Origin: Leifsonia virtsii
GTDB lineage: Bacteria > Actinomycetota > Actinomycetes > Actinomycetales > Microbacteriaceae
DNA: 64,000 nt
Reading direction: 5' to 3'
NCBI RefSeq assembly: GCF_030433675.1
Contig: NZ_JAROCB010000001.1
Coordinates: 1,079,632 to 1,143,631, forward strand
The first letter of the stretch is position 1. The number at the start of each line of letters is the position of its first letter. Below the pieces are notes generated by a model. The model worked only from the letters and a program-made list of their open reading frames with translations, did not search any database and was not told the DNA's origin. Shown here one piece after another: positions 25,005-34,008 of this stretch. A program made the translations under genes and the position numbers.

Positions 25005-25076
25005 CGCGACTGCGGCGGTCCGGAACATCTGCGGCGCGGCGCGCGCCCGCAAACGTTCCGGGAGGGTGCAGTCGCG
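25005..25076. repeat. 72-bp paired-hairpin repeat, copy 2
   Basis: The outer arms CGCGACTGCG (25005-25014) and TGCAGTCGCG (25067-25076) and inner arms GGAACATCTGCG (25022-25033) and CGCAAACGTTCC (25048-25059) sit at offsets 0, 17, 43 and 62. These offsets are identical to copy 1 at 1676-1747. Sequence between and within arms has diverged but pairing is mostly kept. It lies between a VOC gene and the tRNA-Gln terminator. Confidence 0.8.
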
Positions 25077-25107
25077 GTCGCGAGCCGGCCGCTCGGGTGC
25101 AACAGAA

Positions 25108-25129
25108 AAGGCCCGGGAAACCGGGCCTT
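25108..25129 (-). terminator. Rho-independent terminator of tRNA-Gln
   Basis: A 9-bp perfect stem (AAGGCCCGG with CCGGGCCTT) with a four-base loop is followed on the minus strand by TTTTCTGTT. This is a classic intrinsic terminator 18 bp past the tRNA 3' end, unusually well formed for such a GC-rich genome. Confidence 0.92.
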
Positions 25130-25147
25130 CGAACGCTTTCGCTACTG

Positions 25148-25219
25148 CTGGGGTACCTGGACTCGAACCAAGAACAACTGAACCAGAATCAGCCGTGTTG
25201 CCAATTACACCATACCCCA
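25148..25219 (-). tRNA. tRNA-Gln (anticodon CTG)
   Basis: The 72-nt cloverleaf reads from 25219 down to 25148. The acceptor stem TGGGGTA pairs with TACCCCA, with discriminator G73. The D-arm holds AATTGGCA, the anticodon stem CTGA/TCAG encloses loop TTCTGGT giving CUG, and the T-arm has GGTTCGAGTCC. No CCA is encoded. Bacteria of this group lack glutaminyl-tRNA synthetase; nearby GluRS would misacylate this tRNA and GatCAB would amidate it. Confidence 0.97.
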
Positions 25220-25276
25220 CTGCTCCGAACCGCGGCCCGGGCACGAGAACCAACTCTAGCCTACCCGCGGGCCGGA

Positions 25277-26236
25277 CTACAAAACGGCGGCGTCGTCCAG
25301 AGCGAGCCCGATCAGGTCGCGGTTGACCGCGGCGGCGACCGTCGCGCCGGCGCCCGCGGCGACGATCAGCTGCTGCGGTCCGGGCGCCGTCGTCTCCCCC
25401 GCCGCATACACGCCGGGGAGGGAGGTACGGCCCTGCCGGTCGGTCACCAGGTAGCCCTCGTCGTCGCGATCCAGGTCGAGAGCGTCGGCGAAGCCGAGGG
25501 CCGGCGACCACACCGGTCGCAGGAAACCGCCGGCGCGCGGGACGACAGTCCCGTCCTCGAGCCGGACACCGGTCATGACGCCCTTCTCGCCCACCACGTC
25601 GTCGATTCGGCGCCGCTCGACGCCGACGCCGAGCCGGGCGAGGGCCCGCTCCTCGTCCTCCGTCACCGTGCCTGCTCCGTTCGTGAACACGATCAGGTCG
25701 TCCGTCCACTGGGTCAGCAGCAGCGCGCGCTCGGCCAGGTCGGCCGTCTCGCCGATCAGCGCGAGCGGCCGGCCGGCCTCCTCGTAGCCGTCGCACTCCA
25801 CACAGCTGTGCAGCTGGGTGCCGTAGTAGGCGCGCAGGCTCGGGATGGCGGGCATCGCCTCGGTCACGCCGGTCGCGATCACCACGGTCTCGGCCGTGAC
25901 GTCGACGTCCGCCCCGCCGCGCACACCGCGGCCGGCGACGCGGAAGCCGGAGCCCTCGACGGTCAGCGCGGCGACCTGGGCGAACACCACGGTCGCGTTG
26001 TCGTACGCGTCGACCTCTTCGCGGCCCATCCGGCGCAGGTCGAGCGGGGACACCCCGTCACGCGTGAGGAACCCGTGTGCGCGCAGCGTCGCCGCGTGCC
26101 GCGGGCGGTTGCCGTCCACGACGAGCACGCGCCGGCGCGCCCTGGCCAGGTTCAGCGCGGTCGACAGCCCGGCGGGTCCCCCGCCCACGACGACCACCTC
26201 GTACGACGCGTCCAGCGGCGACGCCTCCTCGGTCAC
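25277..26236 (-). CDS. Thioredoxin-reductase-like FAD/NAD(P) oxidoreductase
   Basis: The 319-aa two-dinucleotide-domain flavoprotein has GGGPAGLSTALNLARA for FAD near residue 18. A CVECDG redox-type motif (Cys145 and Cys148) sits where thioredoxin reductases have CATC, and the C-terminal FAD motif is GVYAAGETT. The NAD(P) glycine motif reads IGETADLAERA, which is atypical. The GTG at 26236 lies 5 bp after the gltX stop, so translation is probably coupled. The fold is clear, but whether the partner is thioredoxin or another dithiol is not. The preceding GTA codon cannot start. Confidence 0.85.
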   Translation of the reverse strand: MTEEASPLDASYEVVVVGGGPAGLSTALNLARARRRVLVVDGNRPRHAATLRAHGFLTRDGVSPLDLRRMGREEVDAYDNATVVFAQVAALTVEGSGFRVAGRGVRGGADVDVTAETVVIATGVTEAMPAIPSLRAYYGTQLHSCVECDGYEEAGRPLALIGETADLAERALLLTQWTDDLIVFTNGAGTVTEDEERALARLGVGVERRRIDDVVGEKGVMTGVRLEDGTVVPRAGGFLRPVWSPALGFADALDLDRDDEGYLVTDRQGRTSLPGVYAAGETTAPGPQQLIVAAGAGATVAAAVNRDLIGLALDDAAVL

Positions 26237-26241
26237 GGCCG

Positions 26242-27759
26242 TTACCCCAGCGTCGCCGACAGGCGGTCGAGTCGGGCGATCGTCTCGGCCTTGCCGAGGA
26301 TCTCCATCGACTCGAACAGCGGAGGCGAAACCCGGCGACCCGACAGCGCAACGCGAAGCGGACCGAAGGCGACCCGCGGCTTCAGCCCGAGGCCCTCCAC
26401 GAGCGCCTCCCGCAGCGCCGTCTCGATGGCATCGTGCGTCCACTCCGACTCCGGCACGAGCTCGAGCGCGCCGAGCGAGGCGGCGAGCACCTCGCCCGCG
26501 TTCGCGGGCAGGGACGCGCGCGCATCGTCCTCGACGACCAGCGAGGCGGCGTCGGTGAACAGGAAGCCGAGCATCCCGGGCGTCTCGCCGAGCAGCTGCA
26601 CACGCTCCTGCACCAGCGGCGCGGCCTTCGCCAGCACCTCCCGCTGTGCGGGCGTCAACGGCTCCTGCACCACCCCGGCCTTGATCAGATACGGGACGGT
26701 GCGCTCGGCGAAGTCGGCGACATCCAGCAACCGGATGTGGTCGCCGTTGATCGACTCCGCCTTCTTCAGGTCGAAGCGGGCCGGGTTGGGGTTCACATCC
26801 TTCACATCGAACGCGGCCACCATCTCGGAGAGGGAGAAGATGTCGCGGTCGTGCGTGAGCGACCAGCCCAGCAGGGCCAGGTAGTTCACCAAACCCTCGG
26901 GGATGAACCCGCGGTCGCGGTGGTGGAACAGGTTCGACTCCGGGTCGCGCTTCGACAGCTTCTTGTTGCCCTCGCCCATCACGTACGGCAGGTGGCCGAA
27001 GCGCGGCACGAACGTCGTCACGCCGGCGTCGATCAGCGCGTGGTAGAGCGCGATCTGGCGCGGGGTGGACGACAGCAAGTCCTCGCCGCGGAGCACGTGC
27101 GTGATGCCCATGAGGGCGTCGTCGACCGGGTTCACGAACGTGTACAGCGGGTGGCCGTTGGGGCGCACCACGACGAAGTCGCTGAACGACCCGGCCTTGA
27201 AGGTGATCTCGCCGCGCACCAGGTCGTCGAAGCTGAGGTCGTCGTCCGGCACGCGCAGGCGCAGCGCCGGCTGACGACCCTCGGCACGGTAGGCGGCCTT
27301 CTGCTCGTCGGTCAGGTCGCGCTCGAAGTTGTCGTAGCCGAGCTTCGGGTCGCGACCGAGCGAGAGGTTGCGCGCCTCGAGCTCCTCCGCCGTCGCGAAG
27401 CTCTCGTAGATGTGACCCGACTCGACCAGCCGCGCGATCAGGTCGCGGTAGATGTCGTAGCGCTGCGACTGCCGGTACGGGCCGTCGGGGCCGCCCACGT
27501 CGATGCCCTCGTCCCAGTCGAGCCGCAGCCAGCGGAGCGCGTCGAGGATCATCTCGTAGCTCTCCTCGCTGTCGCGAGCGGCGTCGGTGTCCTCGATGCG
27601 GAAGATCAGCTTGCCGCCGGTGTGCCGGGCGTACGCCCAGTTGAACAGCGCCGTGCGGATCAGGCCGACGTGGGGCGTGCCGGTCGGGGACGGGCAGAAC
27701 CGCACACGCACGTCGGCGCCCGTGGCGGTGGAGAAGGGATGAGCGATCGAGTCAGACAT
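26242..27759 (-). CDS. gltX: Glutamyl-tRNA synthetase
   Basis: The 505-aa class I synthetase charges tRNA-Glu, and in organisms without GlnRS also tRNA-Gln. The HIGH-type motif is in [11 protein letters not shown] (about residues 22-32) and the KMSKS-type motif is in [18 protein letters not shown] and YRQSQR line the active site. The helical anticodon-binding half is complete. ATG 27759 opens the frame. It sits about 1 kb from tRNA-Gln(CTG) and directly before the flavoprotein gene. Full length and motif content indicate a functional enzyme. Confidence 0.96.
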   Translation of the reverse strand: MSDSIAHPFSTATGADVRVRFCPSPTGTPHVGLIRTALFNWAYARHTGGKLIFRIEDTDAARDSEESYEMILDALRWLRLDWDEGIDVGGPDGPYRQSQRYDIYRDLIARLVESGHIYESFATAEELEARNLSLGRDPKLGYDNFERDLTDEQKAAYRAEGRQPALRLRVPDDDLSFDDLVRGEITFKAGSFSDFVVVRPNGHPLYTFVNPVDDALMGITHVLRGEDLLSSTPRQIALYHALIDAGVTTFVPRFGHLPYVMGEGNKKLSKRDPESNLFHHRDRGFIPEGLVNYLALLGWSLTHDRDIFSLSEMVAAFDVKDVNPNPARFDLKKAESINGDHIRLLDVADFAERTVPYLIKAGVVQEPLTPAQREVLAKAAPLVQERVQLLGETPGMLGFLFTDAASLVVEDDARASLPANAGEVLAASLGALELVPESEWTHDAIETALREALVEGLGLKPRVAFGPLRVALSGRRVSPPLFESMEILGKAETIARLDRLSATLG

Positions 27760-27798
27760 ACATCCGCGATTCTACCGGCCGGGATGCTGCCGACCGGA

Positions 27799-28584
27799 CT
27801 ACTTCGGGGCGCGCACCGGGTTGACGAGCGAGCCGACGCCGTCCACCTCCACCTCGACCGTGTCTCCCGCCTTCATCGGCCCGATTCCGGACGGCGTGCC
27901 GGTGAGGATGACGTCCCCCGGCAGCAGAGTGAAGACGCTGGACGCATAGGCGACGATCGACGGGATGTCGTGCACCATGTCCGAGATCGGCGCCTCCTGC
28001 TTCAGCTCGCCGTTCAGGCGCGTGCGAAGCACGGCGGTGGGCGAGAGCTCGGTCTCGATCACCGGGCCGAGCGGACAGAAGGTGTCGAAGCCCTTCGCGC
28101 GCGTCCACTGGCCGTCCTTCTCCTGCAGGTCGCGCGCGGTGACGTCGTTGGCGACGGTGTAGCCGAAGATGTGCTCCGCGGCGTCCTCCGCCCGCACGTT
28201 GCGGGCGATCTTCCCGATGACGACCGCGAGCTCGCCCTCGTAGTCGACGCGCTCGGACTGCGGCGGAACGACGATCGCGTCGCCCAGGCCGATGACGGCG
28301 GTGTTCGGCTTCAGGAACAGCAGCGGCTCCCCCGGCGCCTCGCCGCCCATCTCGGCGGCGTGCTCGCGGTAGTTCTTGCCGACCGCGACGACCTTCGACC
28401 GCGGAATGACCGGCGCGAGCAGCGAGCCGACCTTGCCGAGCGGGATGCGCTCCCCCGTCGTGTCGAAACCGGTGAACATCGGGTCGCCCGCGAGGACGAC
28501 GAAGGCGTCCTCGTCGACGATGCCGTAGTCGATGGCGGGGGTGGGCTGGCCGTCGCGGGTGTGGCTGAATCGTGCGATCTTCAC
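27799..28584 (-). CDS. Fumarylacetoacetate hydrolase family protein
   Basis: The 261-aa FAH-fold protein has the family core: GKNYREHAAEMGG, the metal-binding DYEGELAVVIG (E-x-E and later D), GYTVANDVTARDLQ and the ending LPGDVILTGTPSGIGPMKAGDTVEVE. Related actinobacterial proteins next to gltX are annotated as 2-hydroxyhepta-2,4-diene-1,7-dioate isomerase or acylpyruvate hydrolase-like. The actual substrate is unknown. GTG 28584 is the only start fitting the N-terminus KIARFSHT. It precedes gltX with a 39-bp gap. Confidence 0.88.
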   Translation of the reverse strand: MKIARFSHTRDGQPTPAIDYGIVDEDAFVVLAGDPMFTGFDTTGERIPLGKVGSLLAPVIPRSKVVAVGKNYREHAAEMGGEAPGEPLLFLKPNTAVIGLGDAIVVPPQSERVDYEGELAVVIGKIARNVRAEDAAEHIFGYTVANDVTARDLQEKDGQWTRAKGFDTFCPLGPVIETELSPTAVLRTRLNGELKQEAPISDMVHDIPSIVAYASSVFTLLPGDVILTGTPSGIGPMKAGDTVEVEVDGVGSLVNPVRAPK

Positions 28585-28628
28585 GCGTCCGAGCCTACCG
28601 CCGCGGGTGCCGGGCTCAGTCGGCGCCG

Positions 28629-29489
28629 TCAGTCGGCCGCGCTCAGCTCCACGACGATCCGGGCGATGGCCGGGGTCGAGATGCCGTGCCGCTCCCCCAC
28701 GCGCAGCAGGGAGCCGCCGAGAGCGTCGAGCTCGCTCGGTGCGCCTGCGGCCAGGTCCTCCTGCAGCGAGGTGCGCATCCCGCCCGGGACGCTGCGCAGC
28801 GCGCGCACCAGGTCGAGCTCCGCCACGGGCACGCCCTCGGCCACGGAGCAGGCGACGATCTCGGACACCACGGCCTCGGTGAGCTCGGGGTCCTCGCTGA
28901 GGGCGGCGCCGGCCGGCTGGCGCCAGTACGACGTGAGCAGGGCGAGCGCGGCGAGCAGCCGGAACTTCGCCCACAGCACCTCCGCCTCGGTGCCGCCGGT
29001 CCGCACGCTGGGGCCGGCATCGGCGAGGGCGCGGATGGAGGCGAACTCCGCCGCCGCCTCCGGCGCCTCGATGCGGACGAACCGGCTGCGGTGGTCGATC
29101 ACGGTCGTGGAGGCCCGCAGCGCCGACACGGCGACGGACGCGCCCGCGACCGGCACGCCGGGGAGCGCGTCGCGCAGCGGCGCCATGTGCTCGATACCGT
29201 TGAGGAACGACACGACCTCCACCGGCCGCGCGGCCGCGATGCCGGGAAGGACGTCGTCGAGGCCGTAGGCCTTGGTCGCGACGATCACGTGCGCGCCGGC
29301 CGGGACCTCGGTGTCGGCCCGGATGCGCTGCACGCCGTCGCCGAACTCCTCGCTGCGCACCTCGATGCCGTCGCGGCGGATGGCCTCCACGGTGTTCGGG
29401 CGCCCCACCGCGACGACCTCGTGCCCGGCCCGCTGCAACAGCCACGCGAACAGCCCGCCGACGGCGCCCGGGCCGACGACCGCGAACAC
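28629..29489 (-). CDS. 2-dehydropantoate 2-reductase family protein
   Basis: This 286-aa NADP-dependent reductase of the PanE/ApbA family would reduce ketopantoate to pantoate for coenzyme A synthesis. The Rossmann GPGAVGG opens at residue 7. The family lysine is in ATKAYGLDD, NGIEHMAPL follows, and a second conserved lysine is in EVLWAKF. GTG 29489 is chosen because GGAGGAGG sits just upstream and it yields the canonical short N-terminus. GTG 29510 would add seven residues over that ribosome-binding site. It may serve another 2-oxo acid, since several PanE paralogues occur in such genomes. Confidence 0.85.
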   Translation of the reverse strand: MFAVVGPGAVGGLFAWLLQRAGHEVVAVGRPNTVEAIRRDGIEVRSEEFGDGVQRIRADTEVPAGAHVIVATKAYGLDDVLPGIAAARPVEVVSFLNGIEHMAPLRDALPGVPVAGASVAVSALRASTTVIDHRSRFVRIEAPEAAAEFASIRALADAGPSVRTGGTEAEVLWAKFRLLAALALLTSYWRQPAGAALSEDPELTEAVVSEIVACSVAEGVPVAELDLVRALRSVPGGMRTSLQEDLAAGAPSELDALGGSLLRVGERHGISTPAIARIVVELSAAD

Positions 29490-29531
29490 CGTGTCACCCT
29501 CCTCCGTCACCGCTCGCTCCTCCTGCGCGCG

Positions 29532-30662
29532 CTACGCGTCGAGGCGGTACATCCAGTTGTGGCGGTCGCGGGCACGGCCGTACTGGATGTCGGTCAGCTC
29601 CTGGCGCAGGGACATGGTCAGCTCGCCGGGAGGGGCGGTGATGTCGCCGACCGTGAAGGTGTCGGACTTGAGCTCGCCGATCGGGGTGATCACCGCGGCG
29701 GTGCCGCAGGCGAAGACCTCGACGATGTCGCCGGACTCCACGCCGTCGCGCCACTCGTCGATCGTCACCTTGCGGCGCTCCACCTTGTGGCCGCGGTCGC
29801 GGGCGAGCTGCAGGACCGAGTCGAGCGTGATGCCTTCGAGGATGCTGTCGGATTCCGGGGTCACGAGGGTGCCGTCCTTGTAGACGAGCACGACGTTCAT
29901 GCCGCCGAGCTCTTCCAGGTACTTGCCCTCCACCGAGTCGAGGAAGAGCACCTGGGCGCAGCCGTGCTCGTACGCCTCGGCCTGCGGCAGCAGGCTCGAC
30001 GCGTAGTTGCCGCCGGTCTTCGCAGCGCCCGTGCCGCCCTTGCCTGCGCGCGACCAGCGGTCGGACAGCCAGATGGACACGGGGGCGACGCCGCTCGGGA
30101 AGTAGGCGCCCGCCGGGCTCGCGATCAGGTAGTACGCGACCTTGTTGGCCGGGCGGACACCGAGGAACGCCTCCTTGGCGAACATGAACGGGCGCAGGTA
30201 GAGGCTCGTCTCCGGCGCGTCCGGTACCCAGTCGCCGTCGACCGCGATGAGCTGCTTCAGCGAGTCGAGGAAGTGCTCGACCGGCAGCTCGGGGAGCGCG
30301 AGGCGGTACGCGGAGCGCTGCATGCGGGCGGCGTTGGCCTCCGGGCGGAAGGTGCGGATCGAGCCGTCCTCGTGGCGGTACGCCTTGAGGCCCTCGAAGA
30401 TCTCCTGCGCGTAGTGGAACACCGCGGCGGAGGGCTCGAGCTGGATCGGGCCGTACGGCGAGACGCGCGGGCGGTGCCATCCGCCCTTCGCGGACCAGCA
30501 GATGTCGACCATGTGGTCTGTGAAGTAGTTGCCGAAGCCCGGGTCGGCGAGGATCTCCGCGCGTGCGGCGGCATCGCGCGCCGCTTCGTTGCGGGTGACG
30601 TTCCAGAGCAGGCCCGAGGTCTCGGTGGGTCCGGTGGTGAGGTTGATGCTGGTCGAGGTCAT
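29532..30662 (-). CDS. ilvE: Branched-chain amino-acid aminotransferase
   Basis: The 376-aa fold-type IV PLP enzyme transfers the amino group between glutamate and the 2-oxo acids of leucine, isoleucine and valine. The PLP lysine is Lys215 in [41 protein letters not shown] and [12 protein letters not shown] are family landmarks of the longer BCAT class. ATG 30662 has an AAAGGA-like site. It lies 24 bp after leuB in the same direction, so leuB-ilvE is probably an operon. Confidence 0.96.
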   Translation of the reverse strand: MTSTSINLTTGPTETSGLLWNVTRNEAARDAAARAEILADPGFGNYFTDHMVDICWSAKGGWHRPRVSPYGPIQLEPSAAVFHYAQEIFEGLKAYRHEDGSIRTFRPEANAARMQRSAYRLALPELPVEHFLDSLKQLIAVDGDWVPDAPETSLYLRPFMFAKEAFLGVRPANKVAYYLIASPAGAYFPSGVAPVSIWLSDRWSRAGKGGTGAAKTGGNYASSLLPQAEAYEHGCAQVLFLDSVEGKYLEELGGMNVVLVYKDGTLVTPESDSILEGITLDSVLQLARDRGHKVERRKVTIDEWRDGVESGDIVEVFACGTAAVITPIGELKSDTFTVGDITAPPGELTMSLRQELTDIQYGRARDRHNWMYRLDA

Positions 30663-30686
30663 GTCAATCCTTTGCGCGACGGTGAA

Positions 30687-31742
30687 TCAATTCTGCGCCA
30701 CCCGGGCCGCGATCGCGTCCCCGATCTCCGAGGTGGAGCGGGACGCGCCCGTGCGGGCGGCGAGGTCGGCGGTCACCGCCTGCTCGACAAGCCCGGCGAG
30801 CTCCCTCTCGCCGAGGTGGCGGAGGAGGAGCGCGGTGGACAGGATCGCGGCGGTGGGGTCGGCCTTCTGCTGGCCGGCGATGTCCGGAGCCGATCCGTGA
30901 ACCGGTTCGAACATGCTCGGGAAGGCCCCGGCCGGGTTGATGTTGCCCGAGGCCGCCAGCCCGATGCCGCCGCTGATCGCGGCCGCGAGGTCGGTGAGGA
31001 TGTCGCCGAAGAGGTTGTCCGTGACGATCACATCGAATCTAGCAGGATCCGTCACCAGGAAGATGGTCGCCGCATCGACGTGGAGGTAGTCGACGGCCAC
31101 GTCGGGGTGCTCGGCGGCCACCTGGTCCACGATCCGCTTCCAGAGGCCGCCGGCGAACGTGAGCACGTTGGTCTTGTGCACGAGGGTCAGCTTCCTGCGC
31201 CGCTGCTCCGCCTGCTCGAAGGCGTAGCGCACCACGCGCTCGACGCCGAAGGCGGTGTTGACCGAGACCTCGTTGGCGATCTCGTGCGGGGTGCCCTGGC
31301 GGATCGCGCCGCCGTTGCCAACGTACGGCCCCTCCGTGCCCTCGCGCACCACGACGAAGTCGACCTCGCCGGGAGCAGCGAGCGGGCTCGCGATGCCCGG
31401 GAACAGCGTGGTCGGCCGCAGGTTGACGTAGTGGTCGAGGGAGAACCGGAGCTTCAGCAGCAGCCCGCGCTCGATGTTCGCGCCCGCGAGGCGCGGGTCG
31501 CCCGGCTTGCCGCCGACCGCGCCGAGCAGAATGGCGTCGTGGCCGGCGATCGCCGCCAGGTCGTCGTCGGTCAGCACGTCGCCGGTGGCGAGGTAGCGGT
31601 CGGCGCCGAGCGAGAAGTGCGTCTTCTCGAACGACAGCCCGCTGCCCGTCGTCACCGCGTCGAGCACCTTCACCGCCTCGGCGATGACCTCTGGACCGAT
31701 CCCGTCGCCCGGGATGACGGCGAGCTTGACGGAACGGGACAT
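30687..31742 (-). CDS. leuB: 3-isopropylmalate dehydrogenase
   Basis: The 351-aa NAD-dependent beta-decarboxylating dehydrogenase converts 3-isopropylmalate to 2-oxoisocaproate in leucine synthesis. Visible are [29 protein letters not shown] with substrate arginines, [12 protein letters not shown], the lysine of VHKTNVL, the metal aspartates of [12 protein letters not shown] and the closing [12 protein letters not shown]. It is complete and is followed by ilvE. A perfect 14-bp GC palindrome (31801-31814) lies 59 bp upstream at the end of the MFS gene. Confidence 0.96.
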   Translation of the reverse strand: MSRSVKLAVIPGDGIGPEVIAEAVKVLDAVTTGSGLSFEKTHFSLGADRYLATGDVLTDDDLAAIAGHDAILLGAVGGKPGDPRLAGANIERGLLLKLRFSLDHYVNLRPTTLFPGIASPLAAPGEVDFVVVREGTEGPYVGNGGAIRQGTPHEIANEVSVNTAFGVERVVRYAFEQAEQRRRKLTLVHKTNVLTFAGGLWKRIVDQVAAEHPDVAVDYLHVDAATIFLVTDPARFDVIVTDNLFGDILTDLAAAISGGIGLAASGNINPAGAFPSMFEPVHGSAPDIAGQQKADPTAAILSTALLLRHLGERELAGLVEQAVTADLAARTGASRSTSEIGDAIAARVAQN

Positions 31743-31812
31743 GGCACTCCTGCGGTGGTCGGCGATCGATTCGGTACAGCAACCCTATCGCCGCGCGCGC
31801 GACGCCGCGGCG

Positions 31813-33339
31813 TCAGGAGCGCACGTGCCGGAGCGTGACGAGCGCCACGATCGCCGCCGTCGCGACCAGCGCCACGCCGATCACCGCGGTCACGCCGACG
31901 CCGCTGTCGAACGCGGCCCGCGCCGAGTCCAGCAGCTGCTCGGCGAGCGGCCCGGGCAGCGAGCCGGCCACCGTGACGGCGCCGCCCAGCGTCTCCCCCG
32001 CCGCGTCCGCCTGCCCGGCCGAAAGGCCCTCGGGCACGACCAGCGCCGCCCGGTACGAGGCCGTGATGATGGTGCCCAGGATCGCGGTCCCGAGCACAGC
32101 ACCCAGCTCGTAGGCCGTCTCCGAGACAGCGGATGCCGCACCGGCCTTCGCCGCAGGCGCGGTCGAGATGACGAGCTCGTTCGAGACCGTCTCCGCGGCC
32201 CCGATCCCCGCGCCCAGGAGGACGAACGCCCCGAGCAGCACGCCCCACGGCGCACCGCCGCCCGTCAGCGCGACCAGCAGGTACCCGGCGGCCGAGAGCA
32301 CCAGGCCTCCGGCGATCACCGCACCCGGCCGGATGCGCCGAGCGACCGGAACGACCACGAGCCCGGCAACGATCATGGTGACGAGCCCGGGGAGCAGCAC
32401 CAGGCCCGACTGGATGGGCGAGAGCCCGATCACCAGCTGCAGGTGCTGCGACACGAAGAACAGGAAGCCGACCAGCGAGATCACGCTGAGCAGGTTGACC
32501 ACGATCGCCCCGCTGAACGCCGGCCGGGTGAACAGCCGCATGTCGAGCATCGGCTGCGGCCGCCGCAGCTGCCGCCGGACGAACAGGGCGCCCGAGGCCG
32601 CGCCGAGGACGATCGCCCCGACCGCGACCGGCGAGAACCCGTCGACCGCGAGCACCTTGATGCCGTAGACGACCGGCGCCATCGTGAGCAGCGAGAGCAG
32701 GATGCTCACCGCATCCACCGGACCGGGTGCGGGGTCGCGCGACTCCTTGACCAGCAGCGGCGCGAGCACCAGCAGCGGGATGAGGACGGGCACCGCGAGC
32801 AGGAACACCGAGCCCCACCAGAAGTGCTCCAGCAGCACGCCGCCGACGATCGGGCCGAGCGCCGACCCGGCCGCGAAGCCGGAGGCCCAGATCGCGATCG
32901 CGAGCCGCCGCTGCTCCCGGTCGAGGAAGACGCTGCGCAGCAGCGACAGGGTCGAGGGCATGAGCATCGCTCCGAACACACCGAGAGCGGCACGCGCTCC
33001 GACGAGCCACTCGGCCGTCGGCGCGAACGCGGCGAGGGCCGACACGGCGGCGAACCCCGTGGCGCCGACGAGCAGCAGCCGGCGGCGGCCGATGCGGTCG
33101 CCGAGACTGCCCATGGCCACGAGCAGCCCGGCGAGGACAAGCGGGTACACGTCGACGATCCACAGCATCCCGGTCGCCGAGGGCCGGAGCGCCTCGGAGA
33201 TGGACGGCAGCGCGAAGCTCAGCACCGTGTTGTCGACCGACACCAGCAGCGTCGGGAGCATGAGCACGGCCAGCGCCGCCCAGCCGCGGGCACCCGCGCG
33301 GGTGACTGCGGGAACGGGGAGCGTGCTGGTCGAGGACAT
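31813..33339 (-). CDS. DHA2-type MFS multidrug exporter
   Basis: The 508-aa protein has about fourteen helices, as in EmrB/QacA drug:H+ antiporters. MLPTLLVSVDNTVLSFALPSI holds the early aspartate of helix 1, LWIVDVYPLVLAGLL is motif D1-like, GSLGDRIGRRRLL is motif A and ALGPIVGGVLLEH is the antiporter motif C. It would export lipophilic drugs or quaternary compounds. ATG 33339 is separated from the divergent TetR gene by a 30-bp perfect palindrome that starts 5 bp from the ATG, so repression should be tight. Confidence 0.93.
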   Translation of the reverse strand: MSSTSTLPVPAVTRAGARGWAALAVLMLPTLLVSVDNTVLSFALPSISEALRPSATGMLWIVDVYPLVLAGLLVAMGSLGDRIGRRRLLLVGATGFAAVSALAAFAPTAEWLVGARAALGVFGAMLMPSTLSLLRSVFLDREQRRLAIAIWASGFAAGSALGPIVGGVLLEHFWWGSVFLLAVPVLIPLLVLAPLLVKESRDPAPGPVDAVSILLSLLTMAPVVYGIKVLAVDGFSPVAVGAIVLGAASGALFVRRQLRRPQPMLDMRLFTRPAFSGAIVVNLLSVISLVGFLFFVSQHLQLVIGLSPIQSGLVLLPGLVTMIVAGLVVVPVARRIRPGAVIAGGLVLSAAGYLLVALTGGGAPWGVLLGAFVLLGAGIGAAETVSNELVISTAPAAKAGAASAVSETAYELGAVLGTAILGTIITASYRAALVVPEGLSAGQADAAGETLGGAVTVAGSLPGPLAEQLLDSARAAFDSGVGVTAVIGVALVATAAIVALVTLRHVRS

Positions 33340-33343
33340 GACA

Positions 33344-33373
33344 GCTACTGTACCGTCTGGACGGTACAGTAGC
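33344..33373. promoter_or_regulatory. TetR operator, 30-bp perfect palindrome
   Basis: The arms GCTACTGTACCGTC and GACGGTACAGTAGC are exactly complementary around a TG centre, 28 matched bases. It starts 5 bp before the exporter ATG and ends 17 bp before the TetR start. The core TACTGTACCGTC is AT-richer than its surroundings and could also hold promoter elements. Confidence 0.9.
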
Positions 33374-33390
33374 AAGCGGATGCGGCTACC

Positions 33391-34005
33391 ATGGGCGTCA
33401 TGCCGCCCGCCGCCGCGTCCACTCCCGCCTCCTCCCCCGCCCCGGGTGCGGCGCAAGGCTCCGCGCGGGATCGCGTGCTCGACGCCTACGAGGAACTGCT
33501 GGCGGAGCAGAGCGAGCGCGCCGCCACCCTCGACGCCGTCGCCGCCCGCGCCGGGGTCTCCAAAGGCGGCCTGCTCTACCACTTCGCGTCGAAGGAGGCG
33601 CTCGCCTCCGGGGTGCTCGACCGGTTCGCGGACCTGATCGAGGACGACATCCGCCGCATGCGGGAGGCCGAGGACGGCCCGGTGGACTACTTCCTGCGCA
33701 CGTCGATCCCCACCGACTCACGCTTCGAGCGGGCCATCGTCGCGATCGCCCGGCTGGCCCAGGCCGCCGACCCCCGCGCGCGGGACGCCCTCGCGAGCGC
33801 CCAGCGCCGCTGGCTCGAGGTGCTGCAGGAGGCCGTCGGCGACCCGCTGGTGGCGCGCACGATCATGCTCATCGGTGACGGGATGTACTACAACACCGCC
33901 CTGCTGCCCGCCGCCAACAACGTGCTGCGGGATGAGACGGACATCGACGACCTCGTCGCCCTGATCCGCCGGTTCGCGGAAGGCGGGAGGCCGTCGGGCC
34001 GCTGA
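33391..34005 (+). CDS. TetR family transcriptional regulator
   Basis: A proline- and alanine-rich N-terminal extension precedes the helix-turn-helix (about residues 28-72; TLDAVAARAGVSKGGLLYHFASKEAL). The ligand domain follows and resembles the TetR C-terminal family seen in efflux repressors (YYNTALLP near the end). ATG 33391 or ATG 33400 are equally possible, and neither has a clear ribosome-binding site. It is divergent from the DHA2 exporter, with one long operator between them. It converges with serA with a 3-bp gap, so read-through across serA is possible. Confidence 0.92.
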   Translation: MGVMPPAAASTPASSPAPGAAQGSARDRVLDAYEELLAEQSERAATLDAVAARAGVSKGGLLYHFASKEALASGVLDRFADLIEDDIRRMREAEDGPVDYFLRTSIPTDSRFERAIVAIARLAQAADPRARDALASAQRRWLEVLQEAVGDPLVARTIMLIGDGMYYNTALLPAANNVLRDETDIDDLVALIRRFAEGGRPSGR

Positions 34006-34008
34006 GCC

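Noticed and set aside
28572-31838. Long plus-strand frames opposite panE-like, ilvE and leuB
   Set aside because: No family motif and His/Arg/Asp-rich composition typical of antisense reading. The minus-strand genes are unmistakable.
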